A DNA stretch of 64,000 bases from Streptomyces cinerochromogenes (GCF_014648635.1 NZ_BMRM01000001.1:682001-746000), one strand, 5' to 3'; shown: positions 1 to 8,606, counted from the stretch's first letter. Notes: generated by a model from the sequence alone, not told the origin. Made by a program: numbers and translations.

Positions 1-9
1 GGCACGCGT

Positions 10-59
10 GAACGGGGCGGGGAAGACCTCGCCCGCGAGAGGCGGCACCTCCCCCGTTC
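10..59. terminator. inverted repeat, possible terminator of a gene left of the window
   Basis: Arms GAACGGGG (10-17) and CCCCGTTC (52-59) can pair around a GC-rich loop. No coding region could be supported in bases 1-201, so this may end transcription from a gene outside the window. The rest of 1-201 shows no other feature I can support. Confidence 0.35.
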
Positions 60-201
60 TCGCGCAGGTCAGGGGCGCGTGGTCGGTCAACGGGCCTGCC
101 GGGCCGCGCACATCGCGCCGGGTCGGGCGGGACGCTGACGCGTCGTCCGGCCGGGAAAACCGGGGTGCATAGCCCGGTTCCGCTTGGGTAGCCGCGCCGC
201 C

Positions 202-1119
202 ATGGCTCCACCACTAGGCAACGACGTACACACGATCCGGTCGGAACACAGACACACCCGGCGCTCGGTACTGGCGGGCCTCGCCGCGTTCGGCGCGCTG
301 GGCGCGGCGGGCTGCACCCGGGTGGCGTCGGCCTCCGGCAAGGACGGCGGCGACCTGCTGGAGCGGCTGCGCGCGCTGGGTGTCGTACGGCTGGGGATCG
401 CCGGCGAGATTCCCTTCGGGTACATCGACCGGGACGGCAAGCTCACCGGGGAGGCGCCCGAGCTGGCGAAGGCGGTCTTCAAGCGGCTCGGGGTGGACCG
501 GGTGCAGCCGGTGCCGACCGAGTTCGGCTCGCTGATACCCGGCCTGAAGTCGCAGCAGTTCGACGTGGTGGCCGCGGGGATGTACGTCACTCCGGACCGC
601 TGCGAGCAGGTGATCTTCGCCGACCCCGACTACCGGATGCCGGACGCCTTCATCGTCCCCAAGGGCAACCCGCTGCGCCTGCGCACCTACGCGGACGCAC
701 TGCGCCGGCACGCCAAGGTGGCCACCGGCACCGGCTACGCGCAGATCCAGCACGCCGTGGAGGCGGGCTACCGGGAGAACGACCTCGTCATCGTCCCCGA
801 CCAGGTCGCCGGGCTGAACGCGGTGGAGTCCGGGCGGGTCGACCTGTTCGCGGCCACGGCCGTCACCGCCCGGCTGGTCGCCCGGGGCTCCGCCAAGGCC
901 GAGTCGACCGAGCCGTTCGTCGCGCTCGTCGACGGCAAGCCGAAGGCGGACGGCGGGGCGTTCGCGTTCCGGCCGAACGAGACCCGGCTGCGGGACGCCT
1001 TCAACGCCGAGCTGCACAAGCTGCGCCGCAGCGGGGAGCTGTACCGGATCGTGCGGCCCTTCGGCTTCACCAAGGCCGAGATGACGACCCTGACCGCGAA
1101 GGAGCTGTGCGGCTCATGA
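202..1119 (+). CDS. ehuB: ABC importer solute-binding lipoprotein (EhuB type)
   Basis: Extracytoplasmic solute-binding protein of family 3 that would capture a small zwitterion or amino acid and hand it to the two permeases that follow. The N-terminus (from ATG 202; a TTG at 184 is also open) shows twin arginines in TRRSVLAGL followed by the lipobox GAAGC with Cys38, so export by Tat and lipid anchoring are likely. The mature domain (about residues 50-305) carries the usual family-3 features such as LGIAGEIPFGYIDRDGKLTG and FDVVAAGMYVTPDRC. The stop overlaps the next start as ATGA. The B-C-D-A order matches the ectoine/hydroxyectoine system ehuBCDA; the substrate is inferred from order and family, not proven. 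Confidence 0.85.
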   Translation: MAPPLGNDVHTIRSEHRHTRRSVLAGLAAFGALGAAGCTRVASASGKDGGDLLERLRALGVVRLGIAGEIPFGYIDRDGKLTGEAPELAKAVFKRLGVDRVQPVPTEFGSLIPGLKSQQFDVVAAGMYVTPDRCEQVIFADPDYRMPDAFIVPKGNPLRLRTYADALRRHAKVATGTGYAQIQHAVEAGYRENDLVIVPDQVAGLNAVESGRVDLFAATAVTARLVARGSAKAESTEPFVALVDGKPKADGGAFAFRPNETRLRDAFNAELHKLRRSGELYRIVRPFGFTKAEMTTLTAKELCGS

Positions 1120-1763
1120 CCGCGGGACTGTGGGAACTCGTCCTCCAGGGGATCGGCATCACCCTCCAGCTGCTGGTGTACGGCGCGCTGCTCACCGTGG
1201 TGGTCTCCTTCGCCGTCGGTGCCGCGCGCACCCACCGCTCGCGCCTGGTCCGCTTCCTCGCGGCCTGCTACACCGAGGTGTTCCGCGGCATCTCGGCGCT
1301 GGTGATGATCTTCTGGGTGTTCTTCGTACTGCCGGTCGCCTTCGGCTGGCAGCTGGTGCCGATGTGGGCGGGCACGCTCGCGCTGGGCCTCACCTACGGC
1401 GCGTACGGCTCGGAGATCGTGCGCGGCGCCCTCGCGGCGGTGGACCCGGCCCAGCGGGAGGGCGGGATCGCGCTCGGCTTCTCGCCCTGGCAGCGACTGC
1501 GGCTGATCCTGCTGCCGCAGGCGGTGCCGGAGATGATCCCGTCCTTCTCCAACCTGCTGGTCGAGCTGCTCAAGGGCACCGCGCTGGTGTCCATCACGGG
1601 GATGGGCGACCTGGCCTTCAGCGGCAACCTGGTCCGCCTGGCCCTCCAGCAGAGCGGCCAGATCTACGCCTACCTGCTGCTGATCTACTTCGTGATCGCG
1701 TTCCTGCTCACCCGCGGCATGCGGGTGCTGGAGCGCCGGCTGAAGGCGGAGGTGGCCCGGTGA
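1116..1763 (+). CDS. ehuC: ABC importer permease (EhuC type)
   Basis: Inner-membrane permease of the polar amino-acid family (HisMQ-like), 215 residues from ATG 1116; a GTG at 1107 is possible but the ATGA overlap with ehuB favours 1116. Several hydrophobic segments are visible (from about residue 12 and again from 60). The cytoplasmic loop that contacts the ATPase (EAA loop) is seen in the region AAVDPAQREGGIALGFSP. It pairs with EhuD to form the channel. The stop overlaps the GTG of ehuD by four bases, so translation is coupled. Confidence 0.85.
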   Translation: MTAGLWELVLQGIGITLQLLVYGALLTVVVSFAVGAARTHRSRLVRFLAACYTEVFRGISALVMIFWVFFVLPVAFGWQLVPMWAGTLALGLTYGAYGSEIVRGALAAVDPAQREGGIALGFSPWQRLRLILLPQAVPEMIPSFSNLLVELLKGTALVSITGMGDLAFSGNLVRLALQQSGQIYAYLLLIYFVIAFLLTRGMRVLERRLKAEVAR

Positions 1764-2410
1764 ACTGGGACTGGGGAGCCGTCTCCGACTTCATGCCGTA
1801 CTTCTGGAAGGGCCTGCTGGTCACCCTGGAGGCGCTGGCCCTGGGGTCGCTGATCTCGTTCGCGCTGGGCCTGGTGTGGACCTTGCTGATGCGCACGCCG
1901 ACCCGGTGGGTGCGCTGGCCGGTGGGGATCCTCACGGAGTTCGTGCGGGACACCCCGCTGCTGGTGCAGCTGTTCTTCCTGTTCTACGTGCTGCCCGAGG
2001 CGGGCGTGACCCTGTCGCCGCTGACCACCGGCGTCCTGGGGCTGGGGCTGCACTACTCGACGTACACGATGCAGGTCTACCGGGCCGGTATCGAGGCGGT
2101 GCCGGCCGGGCAGTGGGAGGCCGCGACCGCGCTCAGCCTGCCGGTGCGGCGCACCTGGACGGCGGTGGTCCTGCCGCAGGCGGTCCGCCGGGTGGTGCCG
2201 CCGCTCGGCAACTACGTCATCGCGATGCTGAAGGACACGCCGATGCTGATGACGATCGGCGTGCTGGAGATGCTGGGCCGGGCGCGGCTCGTCTCCCAGC
2301 AGCACTTCCAGTTCACCGAGCCCCTGACGGTGATCGGGGTCGCCTTCGTCGTCGTCTCGTACCTGGCCTCCGTTTGTCTGCGCACCCTGGAGCGACGCCT
2401 TGTCCGTTGA
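1760..2410 (+). CDS. ehuD: ABC importer permease (EhuD type)
   Basis: Second permease subunit of the importer, 216 residues from GTG 1760, reading VNWDWGAVSDFMPYFWKG. It has the HisMQ fold with about five membrane segments and an EAA-type loop in GIEAVPAGQWEAATALSLP. The GTGA overlap with ehuC and the 11-base overlap with ehuA place all four genes in one tightly coupled operon. The reading frame is open further upstream, but that part is only a shadow of ehuC. Confidence 0.85.
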   Translation: MNWDWGAVSDFMPYFWKGLLVTLEALALGSLISFALGLVWTLLMRTPTRWVRWPVGILTEFVRDTPLLVQLFFLFYVLPEAGVTLSPLTTGVLGLGLHYSTYTMQVYRAGIEAVPAGQWEAATALSLPVRRTWTAVVLPQAVRRVVPPLGNYVIAMLKDTPMLMTIGVLEMLGRARLVSQQHFQFTEPLTVIGVAFVVVSYLASVCLRTLERRLVR

Positions 2411-3182
2411 GACCAGCAAGCAGCCGGCCGTGACCGGCACCCCGACGACCGAGCTGATCCGCATCGAGGGGGTGACCAAGCGGTTCGGGGACAACACCGT
2501 CCTCGACGGTCTCGACCTGTCCGTGGACGCGGGCCGGCACGTCACCCTCATCGGGCCCTCCGGCTCCGGCAAGACCACCATCCTCAGACTGCTGATGACC
2601 CTCGCCGAGCCGGACGCGGGCACGATCACCGTCGACGGCCAGCGGCTGTTCCCGGCGCCGGAGCGGCAGGTCCGGGAGGTCCGCAAGAAGATCGGGATGG
2701 TCTTCCAGCAGTTCAACCTGTTCCCGAACATGTCGGTGCTGCGCAACCTCACCGAGGCGCCGGTCCGGGTGCTCGGCCTGTCGAAGGACGAGGCCGAGGC
2801 GCGGGCCCGGGAGCTGCTGGACCTGGTGGGCCTGGCCGACAAGTGCGACGCGAAGCCGACCCGGCTCTCCGGCGGCCAGCAGCAGCGGGTGGCGATCGCC
2901 CGGGCGCTGGCGATGCGGCCCCGGGTGCTGCTGCTGGACGAGGTGACCTCCGCGCTCGACCCGGAGCTGGTCGCGGGCGTGCTCGACCTGCTGCGGGACA
3001 TCGCGCGCAGCACCGACATCACGATGCTGTGCGTGACCCACGAGATGGGGTTCGCCCGGGACATCTCCGACCAGGTGCTGATGTTCGACGCGGGCCGGGT
3101 CATCGAGGCGGGCCCGCCGGAGAAGATCTTCGGCGACCCGGAGCGGGAGCGGACCCGGGAGTTCATCAGCGCGGTCCTGTGA
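2400..3182 (+). CDS. ehuA: ABC importer ATPase (EhuA type)
   Basis: Cytoplasmic ATPase energising EhuC/EhuD, 260 residues. Walker A GPSGSGKTT at about residues 52-60, Q-loop in MVFQQFNLFPNMSVL, signature LSGGQQQRVAIARAL, Walker B VLLLDEVTSALDPE and the switch His in CVTHEMGF are all present, typical of the GlnQ/HisP group. The start is a TTG at 2400 inside the end of ehuD, giving an 11-base overlap; no other start restores the N-terminal strand. No terminator is obvious before the following IclR gene. Confidence 0.87.
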   Translation: MSVETSKQPAVTGTPTTELIRIEGVTKRFGDNTVLDGLDLSVDAGRHVTLIGPSGSGKTTILRLLMTLAEPDAGTITVDGQRLFPAPERQVREVRKKIGMVFQQFNLFPNMSVLRNLTEAPVRVLGLSKDEAEARARELLDLVGLADKCDAKPTRLSGGQQQRVAIARALAMRPRVLLLDEVTSALDPELVAGVLDLLRDIARSTDITMLCVTHEMGFARDISDQVLMFDAGRVIEAGPPEKIFGDPERERTREFISAVL

Positions 3183-3329
3183 CGGCGGGGCGTGCGGGCG
3201 GAAAGAGCCGAGGTCCGCTGACTGGGGCATGACCGTGGCATATGCCAGAGGATCACCGCCCCAGTTGGGGGCCGGGGCGCACGGGCGCAATCTCGCCAAC
3301 ACCCTCTCCCCGTGCAGCCTTTGACGGCT

Positions 3330-3343
3330 ATCGTGGTAACGAT
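3330..3343. promoter_or_regulatory. small inverted repeat upstream of the IclR gene
   Basis: ATCGT-GGTA-ACGAT lies 35 bases before the IclR start, inside a possible promoter (TTGACG at 3321). It could be an autoregulatory operator; there is only one copy and no comparison was made. Confidence 0.25.
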
Positions 3344-3377
3344 CCGCCGACCCGGATCGTGGCCGAGGGGGACCGAC

Positions 3378-4130
3378 ATGAGGATCGAGCCGACCGCCCC
3401 GTACCACTCCGCCCAGGACGCGCTGCGCGTGCTGGAGACCGTGGCCCGGCACCCCGCCGGTGCCACCGACACCGAGCTGGCCCGCCGCACCGGCCTCGGC
3501 GCCGAGCGGCTCACCGCCCTGCTGCGCATGCTGCGCCGCGAGGGCTACGTCGAGCAGGTCGGCGACGGCGCGTACGTCACCGGCGACACCCTGCGCCGGC
3601 TCACCTCGGCGCACGACCGGGAGCGGGCCCTGCGGGACAAGCTCCAGCACACCCTGGACCGGCTGCGCGACTCGGTCGGCGCGGCGGTCTACCTCAGCCG
3701 GTACCTCGACGGCGAGGTCCGGGTCACCCAGTACGCCGCCGGGCCGACCGCCCCGGCGGTCAACGAGTGGGTGGACTTCCGCTGCTCCGCCCACGCCACC
3801 GCCGTCGGCAAGAGCCTGCTGACCCAGCTGGACCGCAACGCCCGCCGCGAGCACCTCTCCCGGTACAAGATGGCCCGCCTCACCTCGCGGACCATCACCA
3901 GCGACAAGCTGCTGCTGTCCCGGCTGGAGTCGCAGCCGGCGACGGTGCCGGTGCTGGACCTCCAGGAGTACGCGGTCGGCACGGTCTGCGCGGCGGTACC
4001 GCTCACCGCGGGTTCCGCGGTGGGCTGCCTGGCCGTCTCGCTCCCGGTGGAGCACGCGCACCGGCTGAAGCGGGCGGCGGAGACCCTGAACCGGAGCGCG
4101 ACCCCGGTGGTCCTCTCACTGACGATCTAG
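3378..4130 (+). CDS. IclR-family transcriptional regulator
   Basis: A 250-residue DNA-binding regulator. An N-terminal winged helix (about residues 8-70, with ALRVLETVARHPAGATDTELARRTGL) is followed by the IclR effector domain containing RCSAHATAVGKSLL, the conserved part of the ligand pocket. ATG 3378 is chosen because GAGGGGGA lies just upstream; the frame is open further 5'. It sits 195 bases after the ehu operon on the same strand and may regulate that uptake system or a distant target; no ligand can be read from sequence. Confidence 0.8.
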   Translation: MRIEPTAPYHSAQDALRVLETVARHPAGATDTELARRTGLGAERLTALLRMLRREGYVEQVGDGAYVTGDTLRRLTSAHDRERALRDKLQHTLDRLRDSVGAAVYLSRYLDGEVRVTQYAAGPTAPAVNEWVDFRCSAHATAVGKSLLTQLDRNARREHLSRYKMARLTSRTITSDKLLLSRLESQPATVPVLDLQEYAVGTVCAAVPLTAGSAVGCLAVSLPVEHAHRLKRAAETLNRSATPVVLSLTI

Positions 4131-4152
4131 GACGATCCAGCCGCCGCGCGGG

Positions 4153-4171
4153 GTGCCACCCGGGTGGTCAC
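4153..4171. terminator. hairpin after the IclR gene
   Basis: A CCACCCGGGTGG core with GTG/CAC flanks follows the IclR stop and precedes the tRNA promoter. It is probably a factor-assisted terminator, since no U tract follows. Confidence 0.4.
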
Positions 4172-4191
4172 GAGCACCCCCCGGGACCAGG

Positions 4192-4197
4192 TAGTAT
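4192..4197 (+). promoter_or_regulatory. -10 box of tRNA-Lys copy 1
   Basis: TAGTAT lies 50 bases before the tRNA. The context GGTAGTATTTTC resembles GGTAGAGTTTTC in front of the second tRNA-Lys (9851-9862), so both copies probably use the same promoter type. No clear -35 box is visible. Confidence 0.5.
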
Positions 4198-4247
4198 TTT
4201 CTTCGTCGCCGGCCGCGGAGGAAAAATCCGAGGCAGGCGGGAGTCAT

Positions 4248-4321
4248 GCGCCGCTAGCTCAGTTGGTTAGAGCAGCTGACTCTTAATCAGCGGGTCCGGG
4301 GTTCGAGTCCCTGGCGGCGCA
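4248..4321 (+). tRNA. tRNA-Lys (anticodon CTT), copy 1
   Basis: Complete cloverleaf of 74 bases: acceptor stem GCGCCGC/GCGGCGC, D-arm GCTCAGTTGGTTAGAGC, anticodon stem GCTGA/TCAGC with loop CTCTTAA (anticodon CTT), T-arm with GGTTCGAGTCC, discriminator A. CCA is not encoded. The body is identical to the copy at 9873-9946. Confidence 0.97.
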
Positions 4322-4328
4322 CGATGAC

Positions 4329-4373
4329 GATGGCGAGCTACGTCCGCAGAAAGCGCGGACCTGGCTCGCCATC
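4329..4373 (+). terminator. terminator of tRNA-Lys copy 1
   Basis: Outer arms GATGGCGAGC (4329-4338) and GCTCGCCATC (4364-4373) enclose an inner GTCCGC/GCGGAC stem, followed by TCTCTGTTATT. It starts eight bases after the tRNA. Confidence 0.75.
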
Positions 4374-4377
4374 TCTG

Positions 4378-6042
4378 TTATTGCGCGGCTTCGCCGCGCG
4401 TTGTGGGGGCTCCGCCACCCACACCCCCTACGGAAGGGCCCCTCGCGGAAGCGAGGGGCCCTTCGGCGTCCTCCGCGGTCAGCCGCCGGTACGACTCCTC
4501 CCCCGGCGGCCGCCACCACACCGGGTCGGCGCAGGCGTACCCTTCCCGCCGCAGCCGGGCCCGCTCGATCTTGTGGGTCGCGGTCACCGGCATCCGCTCC
4601 ACCACCCGCACGAACCGGGGAGCCATCTTCGTGCCGAGGTCCGGCTGGGCCCGCAGGAACGCGGCGAAGGCCGCCGGGTCGAAGGTCCCGGCGATCGTCG
4701 CCATCACCTGGTCCCCGGTCACCGGGTCGGGCACGCCGTACACGGCGACGGCGTCCGCGCCCGGGTACCGGGCCACGATGTTCTCGATCGTCGCGGCGGC
4801 GAGGTTCTCCCCGTCGACGCGGATCCGGTCGTCGGTCCGGCCCGCGAAGTACAGGTAGCCGCCGGTGTCCCGGTAGAAGAGGTCGCCGGTCCAGTACGCC
4901 CCGCCGCGGCGCCGCTCGGCCTCGGCGGCCGGGTTGCGCCAGTAGCCCTCGAAGGGGTTCGGGCCCCGGTTGACCAGTTCGCCGATCGCCTCCTCGCCGT
5001 TGAGCAGCCGCCCGGTGCCGTCGAAGACGGCCGGGGGGCACTCCCGCCCGGTGGCCGGGTCCAGGACCACCAGGCCGGGGCCGGCCGGACCCACCGCGCC
5101 CGGCGGGGTCCCGGGCGCCCACTGGACGGCCGCGCCGCCCTCCGAGGAGCCGTACCCCTCCACCAGCCGCACCCCGAAGCGCCGTTCGAAGGCCGCCGCG
5201 TCCAGCGCGCCCGCCTCCGTCCCGAAGCCGAGGCGCAGCGGGTGGTCCCGGTCGTCGGGCCGGGGCTCGGTGGCGAGGAGGTACTGGATCGCCCGGCCGA
5301 CGTAGGTGAAGTAGGTCGCTCGGTAGCGGCGCACGTCGGGCAGGAAACCGGAGGCCGTGAAGCGCCGGCGCAGGGCCACGCCGGCCCCGGCGGCCAGCGC
5401 GGGCGCCCAGTCCGCGATCACGGCGTTGCCGTGGAACATCGGCATGCAGACGTAGTGCACGTCGTCCGCGCGGACCCCGAACTGCCGGACCAGGGCCTGC
5501 CCGGCCGCCGCCAGCCGGCCCTGGGAGCAGAGCGCGGCCTTGGGGGCGCCGGTGGAGCCGGAGGTGAAGTACAGCAGCAGCCGGTCGGCCGGGGCGGCCC
5601 GGGACGGGTCGGGCACGGCGCCGGCGTAGGGCGCCAGCAGGGCGCCGTACTCCGGGGTGTCCGTGACGAGGAACCGCACCCCGGGCAGGTCGAGCCCGGC
5701 CAGCAGCGGCAGGCGGGCCTTCTCGGTGACCAGGACCGGGCACTCGGTGTGCCGGATGTCCCGGGCCAGTTCGGGGCCGCGCCGGGTGGGGTTGATCCCG
5801 GCGACGGCCGCTCCGGCGAGGGCCGCGGCGCCGAGCCAGAGCGGGAACTCCTCGGTGTTGTCGAGCAGCACCCCGACGTGCGGTACGGCACCGGGCGGGA
5901 GCAGGTCGGCCAGCAGCGCGGCGCGGGCCGCGGCGCCGGCGGCCGCCTCGTGGTGGGTCAGCACCCGGTCCTCGCACCACAGCCCCGGCCGGTGGTCGCC
6001 CCAGCGCGCCGCGACGAGCGCGGCGACCGTCGTGGTCTCCAT
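4378..6042 (-). CDS. AMP-forming acyl-CoA ligase (FadD/FATP-like)
   Basis: A 554-residue adenylate-forming enzyme expected to activate a fatty or other carboxylic acid through an acyl-AMP and load it on CoA. The P-loop motif YFTSGSTGAPK is at residues 158-168, followed by EGYGSSEGG, the TGDLFYRDTGGYLYFAGRTDD hinge block and the late lysine region ATHKIERARLR. The wording resembles the long-chain FadD17/FATP branch. A palindrome sits directly upstream. Oddly, the frame does not stop before a strong hairpin (4433-4464) and reads about 30 residues of low-complexity sequence after YRRLTAEDAEG, so the true C-terminus is uncertain. Confidence 0.8.
   Translation of the reverse strand: METTTVAALVAARWGDHRPGLWCEDRVLTHHEAAAGAAARAALLADLLPPGAVPHVGVLLDNTEEFPLWLGAAALAGAAVAGINPTRRGPELARDIRHTECPVLVTEKARLPLLAGLDLPGVRFLVTDTPEYGALLAPYAGAVPDPSRAAPADRLLLYFTSGSTGAPKAALCSQGRLAAAGQALVRQFGVRADDVHYVCMPMFHGNAVIADWAPALAAGAGVALRRRFTASGFLPDVRRYRATYFTYVGRAIQYLLATEPRPDDRDHPLRLGFGTEAGALDAAAFERRFGVRLVEGYGSSEGGAAVQWAPGTPPGAVGPAGPGLVVLDPATGRECPPAVFDGTGRLLNGEEAIGELVNRGPNPFEGYWRNPAAEAERRRGGAYWTGDLFYRDTGGYLYFAGRTDDRIRVDGENLAAATIENIVARYPGADAVAVYGVPDPVTGDQVMATIAGTFDPAAFAAFLRAQPDLGTKMAPRFVRVVERMPVTATHKIERARLRREGYACADPVWWRPPGEESYRRLTAEDAEGPLASARGPSVGGVGGGAPTTRGEAAQ
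4433..4464. terminator. strong hairpin inside the 3' end of the acyl-CoA ligase frame
   Basis: GAAGGGCCCCTCGC and GCGAGGGGCCCTTC pair perfectly (14 bp) around GGAA. A smaller GCGCGGC/GCCGCGC hairpin follows at 4383-4399. These look like terminators for the leftward ligase gene although the frame runs through them. Confidence 0.7.
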
Positions 6043-6057
6043 GGCCCAGCACGCTAA

Positions 6058-6072
6058 CTGACGAGCCGTCAG
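6058..6072. promoter_or_regulatory. palindromic operator candidate upstream of the acyl-CoA ligase
   Basis: CTGACG-AGC-CGTCAG is a perfect 6-bp palindrome lying directly upstream of a leftward -10-like TAGCGT (6056-6051), ideal for a TetR-type repressor. The regulator itself is not in the window. Confidence 0.5.
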
Positions 6073-6082
6073 ATGAGGAGGG

Positions 6083-6550
6083 CTACGGCATCATCCCGCC
6101 CGACTCGGTGAACATCATGTGGGCCACGGCCATGAAGCCGACGCAGAAGGCGCACGCCACACCGAGGAGGACCAGCCCGACGCCGGTGCCGGCGGCGAGC
6201 CTTCCGCGCGCCGGGGGGCGGGCGGTGGCCCGCTCGGGAAGCTCCGGGAGGTAGCGGACGGTCACGAAGTCGCCCTCCAGGACGGTCGCGGGGCCGTCCT
6301 CCTCCTCGAAGCGGACCGTGCGGCCGTCGCGGGTGGTGAACTCGTAGACGTGGTGCAGGGTCGTGTGCACGGAGGTGTCCCCGCCGCCCCCGCTGGTCGT
6401 CGTGTACATCCGCAGGCAGCGCGCCTCGGCGGTCAGGCCGTGCGCCCACGTCCTGCTGATCCGCCGGGCACGGCGGACCAGCAGGTACGCGGCGTACACG
6501 AAGCCCGCCAGCATCACTCCGGGCACGGCGTAGAAGAGCGACTCGAACAT
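6083..6550 (-). CDS. DUF3592-like membrane protein
   Basis: A 155-residue protein with an N-terminal membrane segment (about residues 6-25), a soluble beta-rich middle (VYEFTTRDGRTVRFEEEDGP, then GDFVTVRYLPELPERA) and a second membrane segment near residues 118-142. This layout fits DUF3592, whose function is unknown. It has its own leftward start at ATG 6550. Confidence 0.6.
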   Translation of the reverse strand: MFESLFYAVPGVMLAGFVYAAYLLVRRARRISRTWAHGLTAEARCLRMYTTTSGGGGDTSVHTTLHHVYEFTTRDGRTVRFEEEDGPATVLEGDFVTVRYLPELPERATARPPARGRLAAGTGVGLVLLGVACAFCVGFMAVAHMMFTESGGMMP

Positions 6551-6672
6551 GAGGTCCCCCGAGGAAGGTCGGTCCGCCGCTCCTGGTCGAGCGGTGTGGC
6601 GGGAACCTACCCGCCGCGCGGGGCGCCCGGCCTCAAGGGAACCTCAGTTTCCGTGCTGTACCCGGAGGGGGA

Positions 6673-7278
6673 TCAGAAGGTGACGTCCGAGCAGGCGTAG
6701 AACGCGTTGCCCGTGTCGGCGATCGTCCACACCGCGAGGATGACGTGGTGTCCGCTCAGGCCGGTCGGCAGGGTGCCGCTGTGGCTGAGGGTGGCCGGCG
6801 GGCGCTGCCCGTTGTACGGCACCGTCAGGAACGGGGTGAGGTTGAGGTCCGAGCGGGAGAGGTTGTGGTTCTGGTTCCAGCCCGGCTTGGTGACGTAGTA
6901 CCGGAAGTCGGTCGTGGCGTGCATGGCGGTGAACTGCCAGCGGAAGGTGTACGACTGACCGCCCGTCACCTTGGTGGTCGGCCAGGCCGCGCCGGACGGC
7001 GTCTTCGGCGCGCTGAGCTGGGCGAACTGGCCCAGGCCCGCGTTGCATATCTGGCCGTCGGCGGGCCCGCCGGCCGGGAAGCCCTTGGGGCCCTCGACGC
7101 TCTGCGGCTCCCACTGGATCTGGCCGCAGCCGGCGACGGTGCCGTTCTGGCAGAGCTTCTGCCTGCTGATGGGGAGGTCGGTGTAGCCGTGGCCGCTGGC
7201 GCCGCCGGTGGAGAGCGCGAACGCTCCGGCGGTCACCGCGCCCAGCACGACCGCGGACAACTTGGTCTTGGTGCGCAT
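6673..7278 (-). CDS. secreted lytic polysaccharide monooxygenase (AA10, chitin-active type)
   Basis: A 201-residue secreted copper enzyme that oxidatively cleaves crystalline chitin or cellulose. The signal peptide ends before His30 (SG|HGYTD), leaving the obligatory N-terminal histidine; the second histidine of the copper brace is His120 in QFTAMHATTDFRYY. The C-terminal block AVWTIADTGNAFYACSDVTF is typical of small one-domain chitin-binding LPMOs, and there is no extra carbohydrate-binding module. AGGAG precedes ATG 7278. A DasR-type operator 46 bases upstream links it to GlcNAc control. Confidence 0.92.
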   Translation of the reverse strand: MRTKTKLSAVVLGAVTAGAFALSTGGASGHGYTDLPISRQKLCQNGTVAGCGQIQWEPQSVEGPKGFPAGGPADGQICNAGLGQFAQLSAPKTPSGAAWPTTKVTGGQSYTFRWQFTAMHATTDFRYYVTKPGWNQNHNLSRSDLNLTPFLTVPYNGQRPPATLSHSGTLPTGLSGHHVILAVWTIADTGNAFYACSDVTF

Positions 7279-7323
7279 ACTGCCGCTCCTGGGGAACGTG
7301 GGGAGTTCGGTGAGCCGTGCAGA

Positions 7324-7339
7324 GTAGGTCTAGACCAAG
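7324..7339. promoter_or_regulatory. DasR-responsive element (dre) upstream of the LPMO gene
   Basis: GTAGGTCTAGACCAAG contains the perfect core GGTCTAGACC of the dre consensus ACTGGTCTAGACCAGT, placed 46-61 bases before the LPMO start. DasR repression, relieved by GlcN-6-P, is established for chitinolytic genes of Streptomyces. Confidence 0.8.
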
Positions 7340-7402
7340 TCTCAGATTATTGCTGGGAATTGAACATGTCCATACCAATCGCAGGCCGGCTGCGGACCGG
7401 TC

Positions 7403-8536
7403 CTACACGGGCTCGGAGCGCCCCGAGCAGAACGCCACCGTCAGGTCGCGGACCAGCACCTTGCGCTCGTAGTCGTCCAGTTCGACCAGCCCGCGCATGG
7501 TCAGCCGGGTCACCGTGTCCTCCACCGAGTCCACCACCGAGCTGAGCATGCTGGCCCGCTGCCGGGCGTCCAGCGCGGCGATCCGGCGCCGGTGCATCGC
7601 GGCGGCCACCTCGGGGGCGTAGTCCACCCGGACCGGCTGCACCGAGAACACCTCCACCCCGACCGGCGCGGTCTCCTGCGCCACCAGCCGGGTCAGCGCG
7701 TCCCCGGCCGCCGTCGTCCCGCCCCGCGCGCCGCCCGCGTGCTCCACCGGCACCCGGGCCAGCGCCGCCTCCACGCACTCGCGCAGGTACGTCTCGTGGT
7801 CGTCGATGCCGAGCAGGGCGCGCGCGGTGTCCCGCACCCGCCACACCACCAGCACCACCACCCGCAACGCCACCCCGTCCGGGTCCGTCGCCGGCATCGC
7901 CTCGCTGCGCCAGTGCCGCAGCCGCACATCGACCCGGCGGCGCGGCACGAGCGGGTTCACCCACAGCAGCCCGGTGCGCCGGACCGTGCCCCGGTACCGC
8001 CCGAACAGCCCGAGCACCCAGGCCCCACCGGTCCGGCCCCGGGCCAGCCCGCCGAAGCCCAGCGCCCCGAGCATCCCGGCCCCGGCGTACGCGGCCCACT
8101 GCGCGGGACCGAGACCGCCCGTGGACGCCGGCAGCCGCAGCGCCTCGGCGGCGAGCGGCGGCAGCAGCCCCGCCCACCAGGTGGTGGCCAGACAGCCGGT
8201 GACCCCGCAGGCCCCGGCGAGCACCCCGGCCGCGCCGGGCAGCACCCTGGCCGGCCGTTCCGCCAGCCCCGGATCGACCTCCGGCAGCGGACGTCGGCGC
8301 ACCGGCACCGGGCGGCGCAGCCGGGGCTGCTCACCGGTGCCCTGCCGGCGGGCCACCACGGCCGGCCGCAGCGGCACCTTCACCGGGTCGGGGTCGTCCC
8401 GGAAGAGCAGGTGGACGGGGATCTCGGTGGTCGCCTCGTTCTGGATCAGGCGGGCCGGCCGGGCGCAGGGGCCGGTGCCCGCGCCGTCCGACTGCCCCTC
8501 GGACTCGGGCGGCGTGTGGGATGTGGTCGTACTCAT
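7403..8536 (-). CDS. SPFH/Band-7 domain membrane protein
   Basis: A 377-residue membrane protein. After a polar, basic N-terminus (residues 1-90) there are about two to three hydrophobic segments (from about 95 to 175), then a Band-7 domain with WVNPLVPRRRVDVRLRHWRSEAMPATDPDGVALRV-like topology, and a helical tail with AAAMHRRRIAALDARQRASM. Such proteins form membrane microdomain scaffolds; the partner is unknown. ATG 8536 is used; the frame is open 59 codons further but lacks a good start there. Confidence 0.75.
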   Translation of the reverse strand: MSTTTSHTPPESEGQSDGAGTGPCARPARLIQNEATTEIPVHLLFRDDPDPVKVPLRPAVVARRQGTGEQPRLRRPVPVRRRPLPEVDPGLAERPARVLPGAAGVLAGACGVTGCLATTWWAGLLPPLAAEALRLPASTGGLGPAQWAAYAGAGMLGALGFGGLARGRTGGAWVLGLFGRYRGTVRRTGLLWVNPLVPRRRVDVRLRHWRSEAMPATDPDGVALRVVVLVVWRVRDTARALLGIDDHETYLRECVEAALARVPVEHAGGARGGTTAAGDALTRLVAQETAPVGVEVFSVQPVRVDYAPEVAAAMHRRRIAALDARQRASMLSSVVDSVEDTVTRLTMRGLVELDDYERKVLVRDLTVAFCSGRSEPV

Positions 8537-8606
8537 GCGTGCTCCAGCCTCCGCGCCAGACGCGTCATGAACAGGGGGTGGATGGGGGGGCCGGTGCCCG
8601 GGCCGG

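Noticed and set aside
2313..4061. 582-residue minus-strand frame opposite ehuA and the IclR gene
   Set aside because: Antisense shadow; Val/Gly/Arg-rich and without any motif.
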